The notes: generated from the letters alone by a model not told the origin. DNA of 64,000 bases from Amycolatopsis sp. 195334CR (GCF_017309385.1 NZ_JAFJMJ010000002.1:2666001-2730000); one strand, 5' to 3'; positions 10,257-19,551 are shown, numbered from the stretch's first letter. A program made the numbers and translations.

Positions 10257-11747
10257 GTGGCACGCTCGCTGACCGGGACGAAGTCCGCGCGCGGTTTCTT
10301 CGGGCACCCGCCCGGGCTGGCCACCCTGTTCTTCACCGAGGCGTGGGAACGGTTCTCCTACTACGGCATGAAGGCCATCCTGCTGTACTTCATGTACGAC
10401 AGGGTGGGCGAAGGCGGGCTCGGCCTGCCCAGCGACACCGCCCGCGCGCTGGTCGCGGTCTACGGCGCGGCGATCTACCTGGCGGCGATCGGCGGTGGCT
10501 GGGTCACCGACCGGGTGCTCGGCACCGTGCGCAGCACCCTCTACGGCGGCGTGCTGATCATGTGCGGGCACCTCTGCCTCGCACTGCCCGCCGGCGCGGG
10601 CGCGCTGTACCTGTCGATGGTGTTCATCGTGCTGGGCACCGGGTTGCTCAAGCCCAGCATCTCCACCTCGGTCGGCCAGCTCTACCCGGACGGTGACGAG
10701 CGCCGCGATTCCGGGTTCACCATCTACTACACCGGCATCAGCGCCGGGGCGCTGCTCGCGCCGCTGGTGGTCGGCACGCTCGGCGAGAACTACGACTACC
10801 ACCTCGGTTTCGGCGTGGCCGCGGTCGGCATGGCGGTCGGGCTGGTGGTGTTCGCGCGGGGCCGGGGACGGCTCGGTGAGCGCGGTACGCGACCGGAGAA
10901 CCCGCTGCGCTGGCGTGAGGTCCCCGCGGCCAGGCGCCGGTGGTCGGTCGCGATCGGGGTGGCGCTGTGCGCCGCCGTCGCGGCCGCCGCGCTGACCGGC
11001 ACGCTCACCGCGGACCTGGTCATCGACGCGATCAGCGTGCTGGCCATCGCCCTGCCCGTCGGGTACTTCACGGTGATGCTGCGCAGCCCGCGCACCACCG
11101 CGGCCGAGCGCACGCGGGTGCTCGCCTACCTGCCGCTGTTCCTGGCCGCGGTGTGCTTCTGGATCATCCAGGAGCAGGGCGCCACGGTGCTGGCCGAGCA
11201 CGCGCAGGAGAGCACCGACCTCGGGGCGTTCGGCTTCACCATCCCGGCCTCGTGGTTCCAGTCGGTCGGTTCGCTGGTGCTGATCCTGATCGCGCCGGCG
11301 TTCGCCGTGCTGTGGGTCCGCCTGGCCCGGCGCGAGCGGCAGCCGTCGACCGCGGCCAAGTTCAGCTTCGGCCTGGTGGTCGCCGGGCTGTCGTACGCGC
11401 TGCTGGTCATCCCGTCCCTCGGCGGCGAGCCGACGCACCCGCTGTGGCTGGTCGGGAGCTTCGCGCTGGTCACCGTCGGCGAGGTGTGCCTGTCGCCGAT
11501 CGGCATGTCGGCCACCACGCGGCTGGCGCCGGCCGCCTTCGCCACCCAGACGATGGGCCTGTGGATCGCCTCCAGCGCGGCGGGACAGGGCATCTCGGCG
11601 CAGATCGTCGGGTGGTACAGCCGGGAGACCGCGCCCCAGTACTTCGGCACGATCGGCCTGGCGGCGGTCGCGGTGGGCCTGCTGCTGCTCGTGGCGGCGA
11701 AGGTGTACCGCCCACTGCGGGACACCTCGGCTACTCCATCCGGGTAG
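10257..11747 (+). CDS. POT/PTR2-family proton-dependent oligopeptide transporter
   Basis: A 496-residue major-facilitator-type membrane protein that imports di- and tripeptides with protons. The family hallmark ExxERF is present near the N-terminus (FFTEAWERFSYYGMKAILLY), followed by about 12-14 hydrophobic helices and the FTIYYTGISAGALLAPL segment typical of helix 5. Start is GTG 10257 (MARSLTGTKSARGFF), with GGGAG a few bases upstream. It stands as a single gene. In this organism an M3 oligopeptidase lies on the other strand nearby, a plausible partner for imported peptides, but the two are not in one operon. Confidence 0.9.
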   Translation: MARSLTGTKSARGFFGHPPGLATLFFTEAWERFSYYGMKAILLYFMYDRVGEGGLGLPSDTARALVAVYGAAIYLAAIGGGWVTDRVLGTVRSTLYGGVLIMCGHLCLALPAGAGALYLSMVFIVLGTGLLKPSISTSVGQLYPDGDERRDSGFTIYYTGISAGALLAPLVVGTLGENYDYHLGFGVAAVGMAVGLVVFARGRGRLGERGTRPENPLRWREVPAARRRWSVAIGVALCAAVAAAALTGTLTADLVIDAISVLAIALPVGYFTVMLRSPRTTAAERTRVLAYLPLFLAAVCFWIIQEQGATVLAEHAQESTDLGAFGFTIPASWFQSVGSLVLILIAPAFAVLWVRLARRERQPSTAAKFSFGLVVAGLSYALLVIPSLGGEPTHPLWLVGSFALVTVGEVCLSPIGMSATTRLAPAAFATQTMGLWIASSAAGQGISAQIVGWYSRETAPQYFGTIGLAAVAVGLLLLVAAKVYRPLRDTSATPSG

Positions 11748-11760
11748 CACCGGCCCAGGG

Positions 11761-11789
11761 CTGTGACAGTGGCCGCGCAGTTGTCACAG
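11761..11789. promoter_or_regulatory. 8-bp inverted repeat between POT transporter and small secreted peptide
   Basis: CTGTGACA (11761-11768) and TGTCACAG (11782-11789) are perfect inverted copies 13 bases apart. The right arm overlaps a TTGTCA hexamer (11781-11786) that could be a -35 element for the peptide gene at 11830, so this may be an operator. It could equally be the terminator of the transporter gene, whose stop is 13 bases away. Confidence 0.4.
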
Positions 11790-11829
11790 AATGCGGTGGT
11801 CGGTTTTCCGATCACTGGGAGGTGTGCAC

Positions 11830-11970
11830 ATGCGGAAGATCCTGACGGGCCTGCTGCTCGCGGCCACGGTCGCGCTGGGTGGACTCGCGATGAGCGGAGC
11901 GGCTTCGGCCGCCACGGCCGTCGAGTACGGCAACGACTGGGTCGTCACCCCGGACGCCTGGGACTGGTAA
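11830..11970 (+). CDS. Small secreted tryptophan-rich peptide (46 aa)
   Basis: A short gene of 46 codons plus stop. It begins MRKILTGLLLAATVALGGLA and continues into an AXA-type cleavage region (GAASAATA), a clear signal peptide of about 27-30 residues. The predicted mature part is only about 17-19 residues, ends NDWVVTPDAWDW, and is acidic with three tryptophans and no cysteine. A strong ribosome site GGGAGGTG lies at 11817-11824, six bases before the ATG. Signal peptide, Shine-Dalgarno site and clean stop together support a real gene despite its length. Function unknown; no known family recognised. Confidence 0.72.
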   Translation: MRKILTGLLLAATVALGGLAMSGAASAATAVEYGNDWVVTPDAWDW

Positions 11971-12015
11971 CCCGTGAACGGCTCCCTCGGACACCCGAGG
12001 GAGCCACCACGCGAA

Positions 12016-14067
12016 CTACGCGCCGGTCAGGCCGCGGCGCTTGAGCAGCGGGTCGATCTCCGGGTCCCGCCCGCGGAAGTTGCGGAACGCGGTCATCGGG
12101 TCGATGCTGCCGCCGCGGGCCAGCAGTTCCCGCCGGAAGTGGTCCCCGTTCTCCCTGGTCAGCCCGCCGTTCTCGCGGAACCACTCCACGCTCTCCGCGT
12201 CGAGCACCTCGCTCCAGATGTACGAGTAGTACCCCGCGCTGTACCCGCCGCTGAAGATGTGCGCGAAGTACGAGCTCTGGTACCGCGGCGGCACGGTCGG
12301 CACCGCCACCCCGGCCTTGCGCAGCGCCTCCGCCTCGAACGCGGCGGCGTCGGTGATCCGGTCCTCCGCGCTGATCGTGTGCCACGCCTGGTCCAGCAGC
12401 GAAGCCGCCAGGTACTCCGTGGTCGAGTACCCCTCGCCGTACTGCTGCGACTCCAGCAGCTTGTCCACCAGGTGCTGCGGCAGCGGCTCCCCGGTCCGGT
12501 GGTGCTTGGCGTAGTTCGCCAGCACCTCCGGCCACAGCAGCCACATCTCGTTGACCTGCGACGGGTACTCCACGAAGTCCCGCGGCACGTTCGGCCCGGA
12601 GAACTTCGGGTACCGCACGTCCGACAGCAGCCCGTGCAGCGCGTGCCCGAACTCGTGGAACGCGGTGACCACCTCGTCGAAGGTGAGCAGCGTCGGCTCC
12701 CCCTCCGGCGGGCGGATGATGTTCAGGTTGTTCACCACCACCGACCGCTCGTCCCGCAGGCCCGCCTGCTCGACGAAGTTGTTCATCCACGCGCCGCCGC
12801 GCTTGGAGTCACGGGCGTAGTAGTCGCCGAGGAACAGGCCCAGCCCGGTGCCGTCGGCGTCGAACACCTCGAAGATCCGCACCTCGGGGTGGTACTTCGG
12901 CAGGTCGTGCCGCTCGGTGAAGCTGAGCCCGTACAACTTCGACGCGGCGAAGAACACCCCGTCGACGAGCACCCGCTCCAGCTCGAAGTACGGCCGCAGC
13001 GCGGCCTCGTCGATGTCGAACCGCGCCTTGCGCACCTTCTCCGCGTAGAACGCCCAGTCCCACGGCTCCAGCGAGAACTCGCCGCCCTCGGCGTCGATCT
13101 GCTGCTGGAGTTCCAGCGCCTCGGCGTTGGCGTTGGTCACCGCCGCCGGCGCGAGCCGCTCCAGCAGGCCCAGCGCGGCGTCGGCGGTGCGCGCGGTCTC
13201 GTCCGAGATGACGTACGCGGCGTGGTTCGGGTAGCCCATCAGCGCCGCCCGCTCGGCCCGCAGGTGCGCGATCTTGATGATCAGCTCGGAGTTGTCGTGC
13301 TCGTTGCCGCGCTTGCCGCGCGACACCGAGGCCCCGTGGAGCCGCTCGCGCACCGCCCGGTTCTCCAGCGACGCGAGTGCGGGCTGCTGCGTGGGCAGGC
13401 TCAGCTTGAGCACGTACTGGCCGTCCAGGCCGCGTGCGGTGGCCGCTTCGGCGGCGGCCGCGACGGTGTCCGCCGACAGCCCGGCCAGCTCCTCGGCGGT
13501 GTCGACCACCACGGCGAGGTCGTTGCCCTCGGCGAGCAGGTGCTCCTGGAAGCGCGTGCTCAGCGTCGACAGTTCCTCGTTCAGCGCGCGCAGCCGGTCC
13601 TGCTCGGCTTCGCCCAGCGCGGCGCCCGCGCGCACGAAGTCGACGTGGTAGCGCTCCAGCAGCCACGCCGATTCCGGGTCGAGGTCGAGTGAATCCCGCT
13701 TCTCGTACAGCTCGGTGATCCGCGCGAACAGCTTCTTGTCCAGGTGGATCGCGTCGCGGTGGGCGGAGAGCTTCGGCGCGATCTCGGCCTGCAGCTGCTG
13801 CAGTTCCGGGGTGGTGTCGGAGGAGGTCAGGTTGAAGAACACCATCGACACGCGGCCGAGCAGCTCACCCGAGCGCTCCAGCGCCACCACGGTGTTGTCG
13901 AAGGTCGGCGGCTCCGGGTTGTCCGCGATCGCCCGCACCTGCTCGACCTGCTCGGCGATGCCCGCCTCGAACGCGGGCCGGTAGTGCTCCCCGGTGATCC
14001 GGTCGAACGGCGGCAGCCGGTACGGCAGCTCGCTGGCACTGGCGAACGGGTTGTCCGGGGAGATCAT
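12016..14067 (-). CDS. dcp: M3-family metallopeptidase (peptidyl-dipeptidase Dcp type)
   Basis: A cytoplasmic zinc peptidase of 683 residues that cleaves short peptides, typically releasing dipeptides. The zinc site HEFGH is in the segment TAFHEFGHALHGLLSD; the third ligand region follows in the EYPSQVNEMW segment. No signal peptide. The start ATG at 14067 (MISPDNPFASASELPYRLPP) overlaps the stop of the upstream histidine phosphatase by ATGA, so the two genes are translationally coupled. Confidence 0.93.
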   Translation of the reverse strand: MISPDNPFASASELPYRLPPFDRITGEHYRPAFEAGIAEQVEQVRAIADNPEPPTFDNTVVALERSGELLGRVSMVFFNLTSSDTTPELQQLQAEIAPKLSAHRDAIHLDKKLFARITELYEKRDSLDLDPESAWLLERYHVDFVRAGAALGEAEQDRLRALNEELSTLSTRFQEHLLAEGNDLAVVVDTAEELAGLSADTVAAAAEAATARGLDGQYVLKLSLPTQQPALASLENRAVRERLHGASVSRGKRGNEHDNSELIIKIAHLRAERAALMGYPNHAAYVISDETARTADAALGLLERLAPAAVTNANAEALELQQQIDAEGGEFSLEPWDWAFYAEKVRKARFDIDEAALRPYFELERVLVDGVFFAASKLYGLSFTERHDLPKYHPEVRIFEVFDADGTGLGLFLGDYYARDSKRGGAWMNNFVEQAGLRDERSVVVNNLNIIRPPEGEPTLLTFDEVVTAFHEFGHALHGLLSDVRYPKFSGPNVPRDFVEYPSQVNEMWLLWPEVLANYAKHHRTGEPLPQHLVDKLLESQQYGEGYSTTEYLAASLLDQAWHTISAEDRITDAAAFEAEALRKAGVAVPTVPPRYQSSYFAHIFSGGYSAGYYSYIWSEVLDAESVEWFRENGGLTRENGDHFRRELLARGGSIDPMTAFRNFRGRDPEIDPLLKRRGLTGA

Positions 14068-14777
14068 GCGCGGCCCTTTCGACCAGTCGAACCACCGATG
14101 ACGGCATCGGAGGACTTCTTACCCTTCTTACCCCGCTTCGGCTTCGGTGGCACGAGGCCGCTCAGGTCACCACCGTTGTCGTTGACCCGCACCACGAACG
14201 GCCGGGTCTCGGTGTAGGTGACCACCGAGATCGAGCCGGGGTCGACCACGATCCGCTGGAACGAGTCGAGGTGCTGCCCGAGCGCGTCGGCGATCAGGGA
14301 CTTGAGCACGTCGCCGTGACTGCACAGCAGCCACACCGCGTGGTCCCCGTGCTCGGCGGTGATGCGCGCGTCGTGCTCGCGCACCGCCTCGACCGCCCTG
14401 GTCTGCATCGCGGCCAGCCCCTCCCCGCCGGGGAAGACGGCGGCCGACGGGTGCGCCTGCACCACCCGCCACAGCGGCTCGGAGACCAGGTCCTTGATCG
14501 CCCGGCCGGTCCACTCGCCGTAGTCCACTTCGGACAGCCGGGCGTCCACCACCCGGTCCAGCCCCTGCGCGGCGGCCAGCGGCGCGACGGTCTGCTTGCA
14601 GCGCAGCATCGGCGAGACGACCAGCCCCGACAACGGGATGCCGGCCAGGCGCCCGGCCAAGGCCTCGGCCTGCGCCCGGCCGGTTTCGTCGAGTCCGACC
14701 TTCGGCGTGCGCCCGGCCAGCACACCCGACCCGTTCGCGGTCGAGCGGCCGTGCCGCAAGAGGATCACAGTGCCCAC
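14064..14777 (-). CDS. Histidine phosphatase / phosphoglycerate mutase-like (MSMEG_4193 type)
   Basis: A branch-1 histidine phosphatase of 237 residues. The phospho-acceptor RHG is at residues 8-10 (VILLRHGRSTANGSG) and the second catalytic histidine is in LLCSHGDVLKSL. The layout and the basic, lysine-rich tail (PKPKRGKKGKKSS) match the actinobacterial MSMEG_4193-type putative phosphomutases, whose substrate is not established. First gene of a two-gene unit with the M3 peptidase. Confidence 0.88.
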   Translation of the reverse strand: MGTVILLRHGRSTANGSGVLAGRTPKVGLDETGRAQAEALAGRLAGIPLSGLVVSPMLRCKQTVAPLAAAQGLDRVVDARLSEVDYGEWTGRAIKDLVSEPLWRVVQAHPSAAVFPGGEGLAAMQTRAVEAVREHDARITAEHGDHAVWLLCSHGDVLKSLIADALGQHLDSFQRIVVDPGSISVVTYTETRPFVVRVNDNGGDLSGLVPPKPKRGKKGKKSSDAVIGGSTGRKGRA

Positions 14778-14786
14778 GGCGCCAGC

Positions 14787-14953
14787 CTAGGCGCTGTCCG
14801 GCGGGTCTGGTCGATGGGCTTCGTGATCCAGGTGGTTCCTGGCGGTGCGGGCGGAGCGCCCTCGTACTGGCCCGTACTCGGGCGATCCGCCCGTGCCGCC
14901 AGGGGCCGCCTGGGCGCGGAGACCGCGAGCTTGACCCGCCGGACTGCGCCTAG
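14787..14953. repeat. 167-bp nested palindromic element
   Basis: The whole gap between the histidine phosphatase and uppP is a nested inverted repeat. The outer arms are 14787-14807 and 14933-14953 (20 of 21 bases complementary, both ending in CTAG outward). The middle arms are 14838-14855 and 14886-14903 (16 of 18), with a further imperfect stem between them (about 14857-14884). It may act as a terminator for the uppP operon, but at this size it resembles a MITE-like or intergenic repeat unit. No clear target-site duplication was found. Confidence 0.7.
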
Positions 14954-14959
14954 ATGACG

Positions 14960-15799
14960 TCAGTGGCCCGCCGGGCCCGCGTTCGGATCGAGCACGCCGC
15001 CGAAGACGAGGCCGAACAGCACCAGGCCGAGCACGATCCGGTAGATCACGAACGGCAGGAAGCTGCGCTTCTTGATGTAGCTCATCAGCCAGGCGATCAC
15101 CACGTACCCGACGCCGAACGCGACCAGCGTGGCCAGGATCGTCGGGCCCCACTCGGGGCTGTTTTCCCCGCCGACGTCCTTCAGCTTGAACAACCCCGAG
15201 GTGAACACCGCGGGCAGCGCGAGCAGGAACGAGTACTCCGCCGCCTCCGGCCGCTGGTAGCCCATCAACCGGCCGGCGCTGGTGGTGCCGCCCGAGCGCG
15301 ACACGCCCGGGATCAGCGCGAGTGCCTGCGCGAACCCGAAGCCGAGGCCGTGCTTGATGGTCAGGTGGTCCAGCGTGCGCTCGTTCTTGCCGTAGGTGTC
15401 GGCCAGCCACAGGATCACGCCGAACACGATCAGCATGGTCGCGGTGATCCGCAGGTCGCGGAACGAGCTGTCGATCTGGTCCTGCAGCAGCAGGCCGAGC
15501 ACGCCGATCGGCAGCGTGCCGACGATGATCAGCCAGCCGAGCCGCGCGTCCGGGTTGCTGCGCCACTCCGGCTTGTACAGCGAGTAGAACCAGCCGGTCA
15601 GGATCCGGCCGATCTTCTTCGCGAAGAACAGCACCACGGCCAGCTCGGTGCCGATCTGGGTGACCGCGGTGAACGCGGCACCGGGGTCGTCCCAGCCGGC
15701 CAGCGCGGCGGTGACCCGCAGGTGCGCGCTCGAGGAGATCGGCAGGAACTCGGTCAGGCCTTGGACCAGGCCGAGCACCAGCGCTTCGAACCAGCCCAC
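14960..15799 (-). CDS. uppP: Undecaprenyl-diphosphatase (UppP/BacA)
   Basis: An integral membrane phosphatase of 279 residues that recycles undecaprenyl pyrophosphate to the lipid carrier used in cell-wall synthesis; overproduction gives bacitracin tolerance. Family motifs are visible: [14 protein letters not shown] near the N-terminus and [17 protein letters not shown] in the middle, with multiple hydrophobic helices. The start is taken as GTG 15799 ([14 protein letters not shown]), one base after the stop of the LLM gene and preceded by GGGGAG; an earlier in-frame codon at 15868 lies inside that gene and adds a non-family N-terminus. Confidence 0.93.
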   Translation of the reverse strand: MGWFEALVLGLVQGLTEFLPISSSAHLRVTAALAGWDDPGAAFTAVTQIGTELAVVLFFAKKIGRILTGWFYSLYKPEWRSNPDARLGWLIIVGTLPIGVLGLLLQDQIDSSFRDLRITATMLIVFGVILWLADTYGKNERTLDHLTIKHGLGFGFAQALALIPGVSRSGGTTSAGRLMGYQRPEAAEYSFLLALPAVFTSGLFKLKDVGGENSPEWGPTILATLVAFGVGYVVIAWLMSYIKKRSFLPFVIYRIVLGLVLFGLVFGGVLDPNAGPAGH

Positions 15800-15800
15800 G

Positions 15801-16844
15801 TCAGCTCCCCGCCAGCTCGATCGCTTCGGCGGCCACGTCGAGCGCGTTCCGCCGCGCGTCGGCGTCACCGTCGTAGGGCGCCACGGTGAGCGTGGTCACG
15901 CCCGCCTCGGCGAAGGCGGCCATCTTCTCCGCGATCCGCTCCTTCGGGCCGAGCAGCGCGGTCGCGTCGAGGAACTCCAGCGGCACCGCGGCCATCGCCC
16001 CGGCGTAGTCCTTGGCCAGGTACTTCTCCTGCACCTCGGCGGCTTCGGCCTCGAAGCCCATCCGGCAGGCGAGCTGGTTGTAGAAGTTCTTGTCCCGGCT
16101 GCCCATGCCGCCGATGTACAGCGCGGCATAGGAGCGCACGGCGTCCGCGCAGGCCTTCCAGTCGTCCCCGGTGACCAGCGGCACGGTCGGCGCGATGTCG
16201 AGGTCGGCCAGCGAGCGACCGGCCTTCTCGGCACCGGCCCGCAGGTGCTTCAGGTGCTCCTCGGCGTGGGCCGGGGAGAAGAACACCGGCAGCCAGCCGT
16301 CGGCGATCTCGCCGGTCAGCTCCAGGTTCTTCGGGCCGATCGCGGCGAGGTAGGTGGGGATGTAGTCGCGGACCGGGTGCACGGTCAGCGCCAGTGCCTT
16401 GCCCGGACCGTCCGGCAGCGGCAGCTGGAAGTGCTTGCCGTCGTAGCGGACGCGTTCACGGCGCAGCGCGGTCCGCACGATGTCGACGTACTCGCGGGTC
16501 CGGCCCAGCGGTGAGCCGAAGCGCACCCCGTGCCAGCCCTCCGAGACCTGCGGCCCGGACACCCCGAGGCCGAGGCGGAACCGGCCGCCGGACAGCGTGT
16601 CCAGCGTGGCGGCGGTCATCGCGGTGGTGGCCGGCGTGCGGGCCGGGATCTGCAGCACCGCGCTCCCGACGTCGATCCGCGAGGTCTGTGCGGCGATCCA
16701 GGCCAGCACCGTCGGGGCGTCCGAGCCGTAGGCTTCGGCGGCCCAGACGACGGCGTAACCCAGGTCGTCGGCGTGTTTGGCGAGTGTGAGGTTGGCCGCG
16801 TCGTTGCCGGCGCCCCAATATCCGAGGTTCAGTCCCAAGCGCAC
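15801..16844 (-). CDS. LLM-class F420-dependent oxidoreductase
   Basis: A luciferase-like TIM-barrel oxidoreductase of 347 residues. It has the usual N-terminal strand and helix ([14 protein letters not shown]), the [20 protein letters not shown] segment and the [21 protein letters not shown] segment of the LLM family that in actinomycetes generally uses F420. The GTG start at 16844 is eight bases after a TAGGGT hexamer (minus strand, 16853-16858), compatible with a nearly leaderless message. It is directly upstream of uppP and cotranscribed by spacing, though no functional link is evident. A paralogue sits at 42632. Confidence 0.88.
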   Translation of the reverse strand: MRLGLNLGYWGAGNDAANLTLAKHADDLGYAVVWAAEAYGSDAPTVLAWIAAQTSRIDVGSAVLQIPARTPATTAMTAATLDTLSGGRFRLGLGVSGPQVSEGWHGVRFGSPLGRTREYVDIVRTALRRERVRYDGKHFQLPLPDGPGKALALTVHPVRDYIPTYLAAIGPKNLELTGEIADGWLPVFFSPAHAEEHLKHLRAGAEKAGRSLADLDIAPTVPLVTGDDWKACADAVRSYAALYIGGMGSRDKNFYNQLACRMGFEAEAAEVQEKYLAKDYAGAMAAVPLEFLDATALLGPKERIAEKMAAFAEAGVTTLTVAPYDGDADARRNALDVAAEAIELAGS

Positions 16845-16929
16845 GGGGCCCGACCCTAAACCGGGGGATGATCACCGCGACACGCGCCTTCGTAAAGGTT
16901 CGCCGGGCCCGGTTGGCTAGGCTGCGCGA

Positions 16930-17895
16930 ATGGAGAACCGGCAGCTCGGCGCGTCCGGCCTGAGGGTGTCCAGGATGGGCCTGGGCACGATGTCGTGGGG
17001 TACCGGCACGGACGCCGAAGAGGCCGCCAGCCAGCTGGTGGCCTTCGTGGACGCGGGCGGCACGCTGGTCGACACCGCCGACATCTACGGCGAGGGCGAG
17101 AGCGAGCGGGTGCTCGGCTCCCTGCTGGGCGACCTGGTGCCGCGCACCGACATCGTGCTGGCGACCAAGGCGGTGGCCCGCAGCGGCGACGGCCCGTTCA
17201 GCGGCGGCGCCTCCCGTGGCGCGCTGCTCACCGCGCTCGACGGGTCCCTGCGCCGCCTCGGGGTGGACCACATCGACCTGTGGCAGCTGCACGCCTGGGA
17301 CGCCGCGGTGCCGCTCGAGGAGACCCTGTCCGCGGTGCAGTTCGCGGTGAACAGCGGCAAGGTGCGCTACGCCGGGGTGTCGAACTACTCGGGCTGGCAG
17401 CTGGCCACCGCGGCCGCGCTGCCGTCCGGGGTGCGGCTGGTCTCCACGCAGATGGAGTACTCGCTGCTGCAGCGCGGGATCGAGCGCGAGGTGCTGCCCG
17501 CCGCCCAGCACCACGGGATCGGCGTCCTGCCGTGGGCCCCGCTCGGGCGCGGCGTGCTGACCGGCAAGTACCGCACCGGCACCCCCGCCGACTCGCGCGG
17601 CGCCTCCCCCACCTACGCCGGTTACGTGGAGCAACACCGCACCGAGCGCGCGGCGCGCATCGTGCAGGCCGTGGTGACCGCCGCCGACGGGCTGGGCACC
17701 TCGCCGCTGGCGGTGGCGCTGGCCTGGGTGCGGGACCGGCCCGGCGTGGTCGCGCCGGTGGTCGGCGCCCGGGACACCGGCCAGCTGACCGGCTCGCTGA
17801 TCGCCGAGGAGATCACCCTGCCGCCGGCCATCCGGTCCGCGCTCGACGACGTCAGCTCGATCGAGACCGGTTACCCGGAGCGATGGCCGCACTGA
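16930..17895 (+). CDS. Aldo/keto reductase
   Basis: A cytoplasmic NADPH-dependent AKR of 321 residues. Catalytic tetrad positions are visible: D and Y in DTADIYGEGESERVLG, K in LATKAVARSG and H in WQLHAWDAA. The ATG at 16930 lies only six bases after a TAGGCT hexamer (16918-16923), so the transcript may be leaderless. Divergent from the LLM oxidoreductase gene. Substrate not predictable. Confidence 0.9.
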   Translation: MENRQLGASGLRVSRMGLGTMSWGTGTDAEEAASQLVAFVDAGGTLVDTADIYGEGESERVLGSLLGDLVPRTDIVLATKAVARSGDGPFSGGASRGALLTALDGSLRRLGVDHIDLWQLHAWDAAVPLEETLSAVQFAVNSGKVRYAGVSNYSGWQLATAAALPSGVRLVSTQMEYSLLQRGIEREVLPAAQHHGIGVLPWAPLGRGVLTGKYRTGTPADSRGASPTYAGYVEQHRTERAARIVQAVVTAADGLGTSPLAVALAWVRDRPGVVAPVVGARDTGQLTGSLIAEEITLPPAIRSALDDVSSIETGYPERWPH

Positions 17896-17991
17896 CTGCG
17901 CTAGAGGTGTCTGTTAGGTGACAGCCACGTGACGTGCCGTGGTTTCTACGGGATGCTGGAACTGTTGGACTCACGGTCGGGAGGACCTGGA

Positions 17992-18984
17992 TTGCGCCGG
18001 TTGCTTGTCGCTTCGCCCCTGGTGGTCACGCTGGTGTTGAGCGGCTGCGCCACGGGGAGCGACCAGTCCGACGACCTGCAGCTGGTGGCCAACCCGGTGG
18101 CCGCGACCGCCGCGCCCTCCCCCGCGCGTGGCGCCGAACCCGCCGGGCGGGTGCTGCCCGCGTCGCCGGTGGGCACCGTCGCCGTGGTGGGCGGGGTGCT
18201 CGCCGTGGCACTGACCGAGCCGTCGCTCCAGCTCTACGACCTGGCCGACCTGGGCAAGGCACCCCGCACGGTCGCGCTGCCCGCACCCGCCGAGCAGCTC
18301 ACCCCCGAGGGTGACCGGTTGCTCGCCAGCCTGCCCGGCGCGAGCGCGCTGGCCAGGGTGAACCCGGCCGACGGCAGCTTCACCACGGTGCCGGTCGCCG
18401 GGCAGCCCGCCGCCGCCGATCCGCGGGGCGCGCAGACCCTGGTCGCGGTGCGGGACCGCAAGGCGGTCGACGTGCTCGACGGCGACCGGGTGACGAAGTC
18501 CATCACCGGGCAGATCTACAGCGCCGACGAGGTGCTCACCGCCGGGGAGAGCACGGTGGTGCTGGACCGGTTGCGGACCGCGTTGTTCGAGGTGGACCTC
18601 GCGGGCGGCACGGTCAAGGAGGGCCTGCGGGCCGGGGACGGGGCCACCAACGCGGTGACCGACCGTTACGGCCGGGTGCTGGTCACCGATTCGCGGGCGG
18701 GTTCGCTGCTGGCGTTCTCGTCGGCGCCCCTGCTGCTGCGGCAGCGCTACCCGGTGCCGGGCGGGATCTACGGCATCGCCTACGACGCCCAGCGCGATCT
18801 GGCCTGGGTCACGCTCACCGAGCGCAACGAGGTCGCCGCGTTCGACGTCGGCGGCGGCGAGCCGGTGGAGAAGTTCCGCTTCCCCACCGTCCGCCAGCCC
18901 AATTCGGTGTCAGTGGACCCGGCGAGCGCGGCGGTGGTCGTCGGCTCGGCGGCCGGAGAAGGGATCCAGGTGATCACACCATGA
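17992..18984 (+). CDS. Secreted lipoprotein with beta-propeller-like repeats
   Basis: A lipoprotein of 330 residues. The N-terminus MRRLLVASPLVVTLVLSGCA has a lipobox (LSGC), so it is anchored outside the membrane. The remainder has recurring short blades (for example TDRYGRVLVTDSRAGSLLAF and YDAQRDLAWVTLTERNEVAAF) like YncE/SMP-30 propellers, with no catalytic signature seen. The start chosen is TTG 17992 because GGGAGG (17980-17985) precedes it and it gives a normal lipoprotein signal; upstream in-frame starts add a non-signal leader. It overlaps the next gene by ATGA. Confidence 0.8.
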   Translation: MRRLLVASPLVVTLVLSGCATGSDQSDDLQLVANPVAATAAPSPARGAEPAGRVLPASPVGTVAVVGGVLAVALTEPSLQLYDLADLGKAPRTVALPAPAEQLTPEGDRLLASLPGASALARVNPADGSFTTVPVAGQPAAADPRGAQTLVAVRDRKAVDVLDGDRVTKSITGQIYSADEVLTAGESTVVLDRLRTALFEVDLAGGTVKEGLRAGDGATNAVTDRYGRVLVTDSRAGSLLAFSSAPLLLRQRYPVPGGIYGIAYDAQRDLAWVTLTERNEVAAFDVGGGEPVEKFRFPTVRQPNSVSVDPASAAVVVGSAAGEGIQVITP

Positions 18985-19199
18985 CCGAGGCGGTGGTCGA
19001 AGGGGATTGGGAGTATCGCCGGCTGCAGCTGCCACCCGGCGTGTCGCGGATCTCCGCGGCGATCCAGCTCTCCATCCAGGCCGAGTTCTCCGGCTGGGAA
19101 CTGTCCAACGTGCGCCTCTACGCCGACGGGACGCGCCGGGTCTGGCTCCGCCGGCGACGCTCACTGGCCACGGCGGGCGTACCGGGGCCGAGCCTCTAG
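18981..19199 (+). CDS. DUF5703-family small protein
   Basis: A 72-residue protein of the actinobacterial DUF5703 type: WEYRRLQLPPGVSRISAA, then an amphipathic stretch and the C-terminal LYADGTRRVWLRRR. Function is unknown for the family. It starts inside the stop of the lipoprotein gene (ATGA), so the two are coupled; pairing of this small protein with a beta-propeller lipoprotein may be a conserved arrangement (inference). Confidence 0.82.
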   Translation: MTEAVVEGDWEYRRLQLPPGVSRISAAIQLSIQAEFSGWELSNVRLYADGTRRVWLRRRRSLATAGVPGPSL

Positions 19200-19217
19200 C
19201 CGCGTCCAACGGGGAAG

Positions 19218-19526
19218 CTAGAACACCTCGCGCAGGGTTTCCATGAGGCGGGCGATGTTCGCTTCGTCGCGGCGGTAGTAGGTCCACTTGCCCCGGCGGG
19301 TGGCGACCACGAGGCCTGCCTGGCGCAGCATCGTGAGGTACTGCGACGTCGTCGACTGCCCCAGCCCCACCCGCTGCTGGATGTCGGTCACGCAGACACC
19401 GACCTCCACGTCATCGGGCTCCTGGCCGGGGAAACCCAGCGGATCCTTGAGCCACACCAGCATCTGACGGCGGGTCGGGTTGGACAGGGCCCGGAACACA
19501 GCCTCCAGCTCCGCCTCCGTGAACAC
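19218..19526 (-). CDS. ArsR/SmtB-type HTH regulator
   Basis: A 102-residue winged-helix repressor: ALSNPTRRQMLVWLKDP at the N-terminus, recognition segment LGQSTTSQYLTMLRQAGLV and wing ATRRGKWTYYRRDE. No cysteine pair of a metal sensor is apparent, so the ligand is not a thiol-bound metal by inspection. GTG start at 19526. It is divergent from the quinone oxidoreductase gene with a 61-base shared promoter region, so it most likely controls that gene and itself. Confidence 0.9.
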   Translation of the reverse strand: MFTEAELEAVFRALSNPTRRQMLVWLKDPLGFPGQEPDDVEVGVCVTDIQQRVGLGQSTTSQYLTMLRQAGLVVATRRGKWTYYRRDEANIARLMETLREVF

Positions 19527-19551
19527 GCGGTGAGCCTACCCCACCAACGTA

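Noticed and set aside
11762..11788. TGTGA...TCACA at 11762-11788 as a CRP/GlxR site
   Set aside because: Half-sites are 17 bases apart instead of six, so the spacing does not fit that family.
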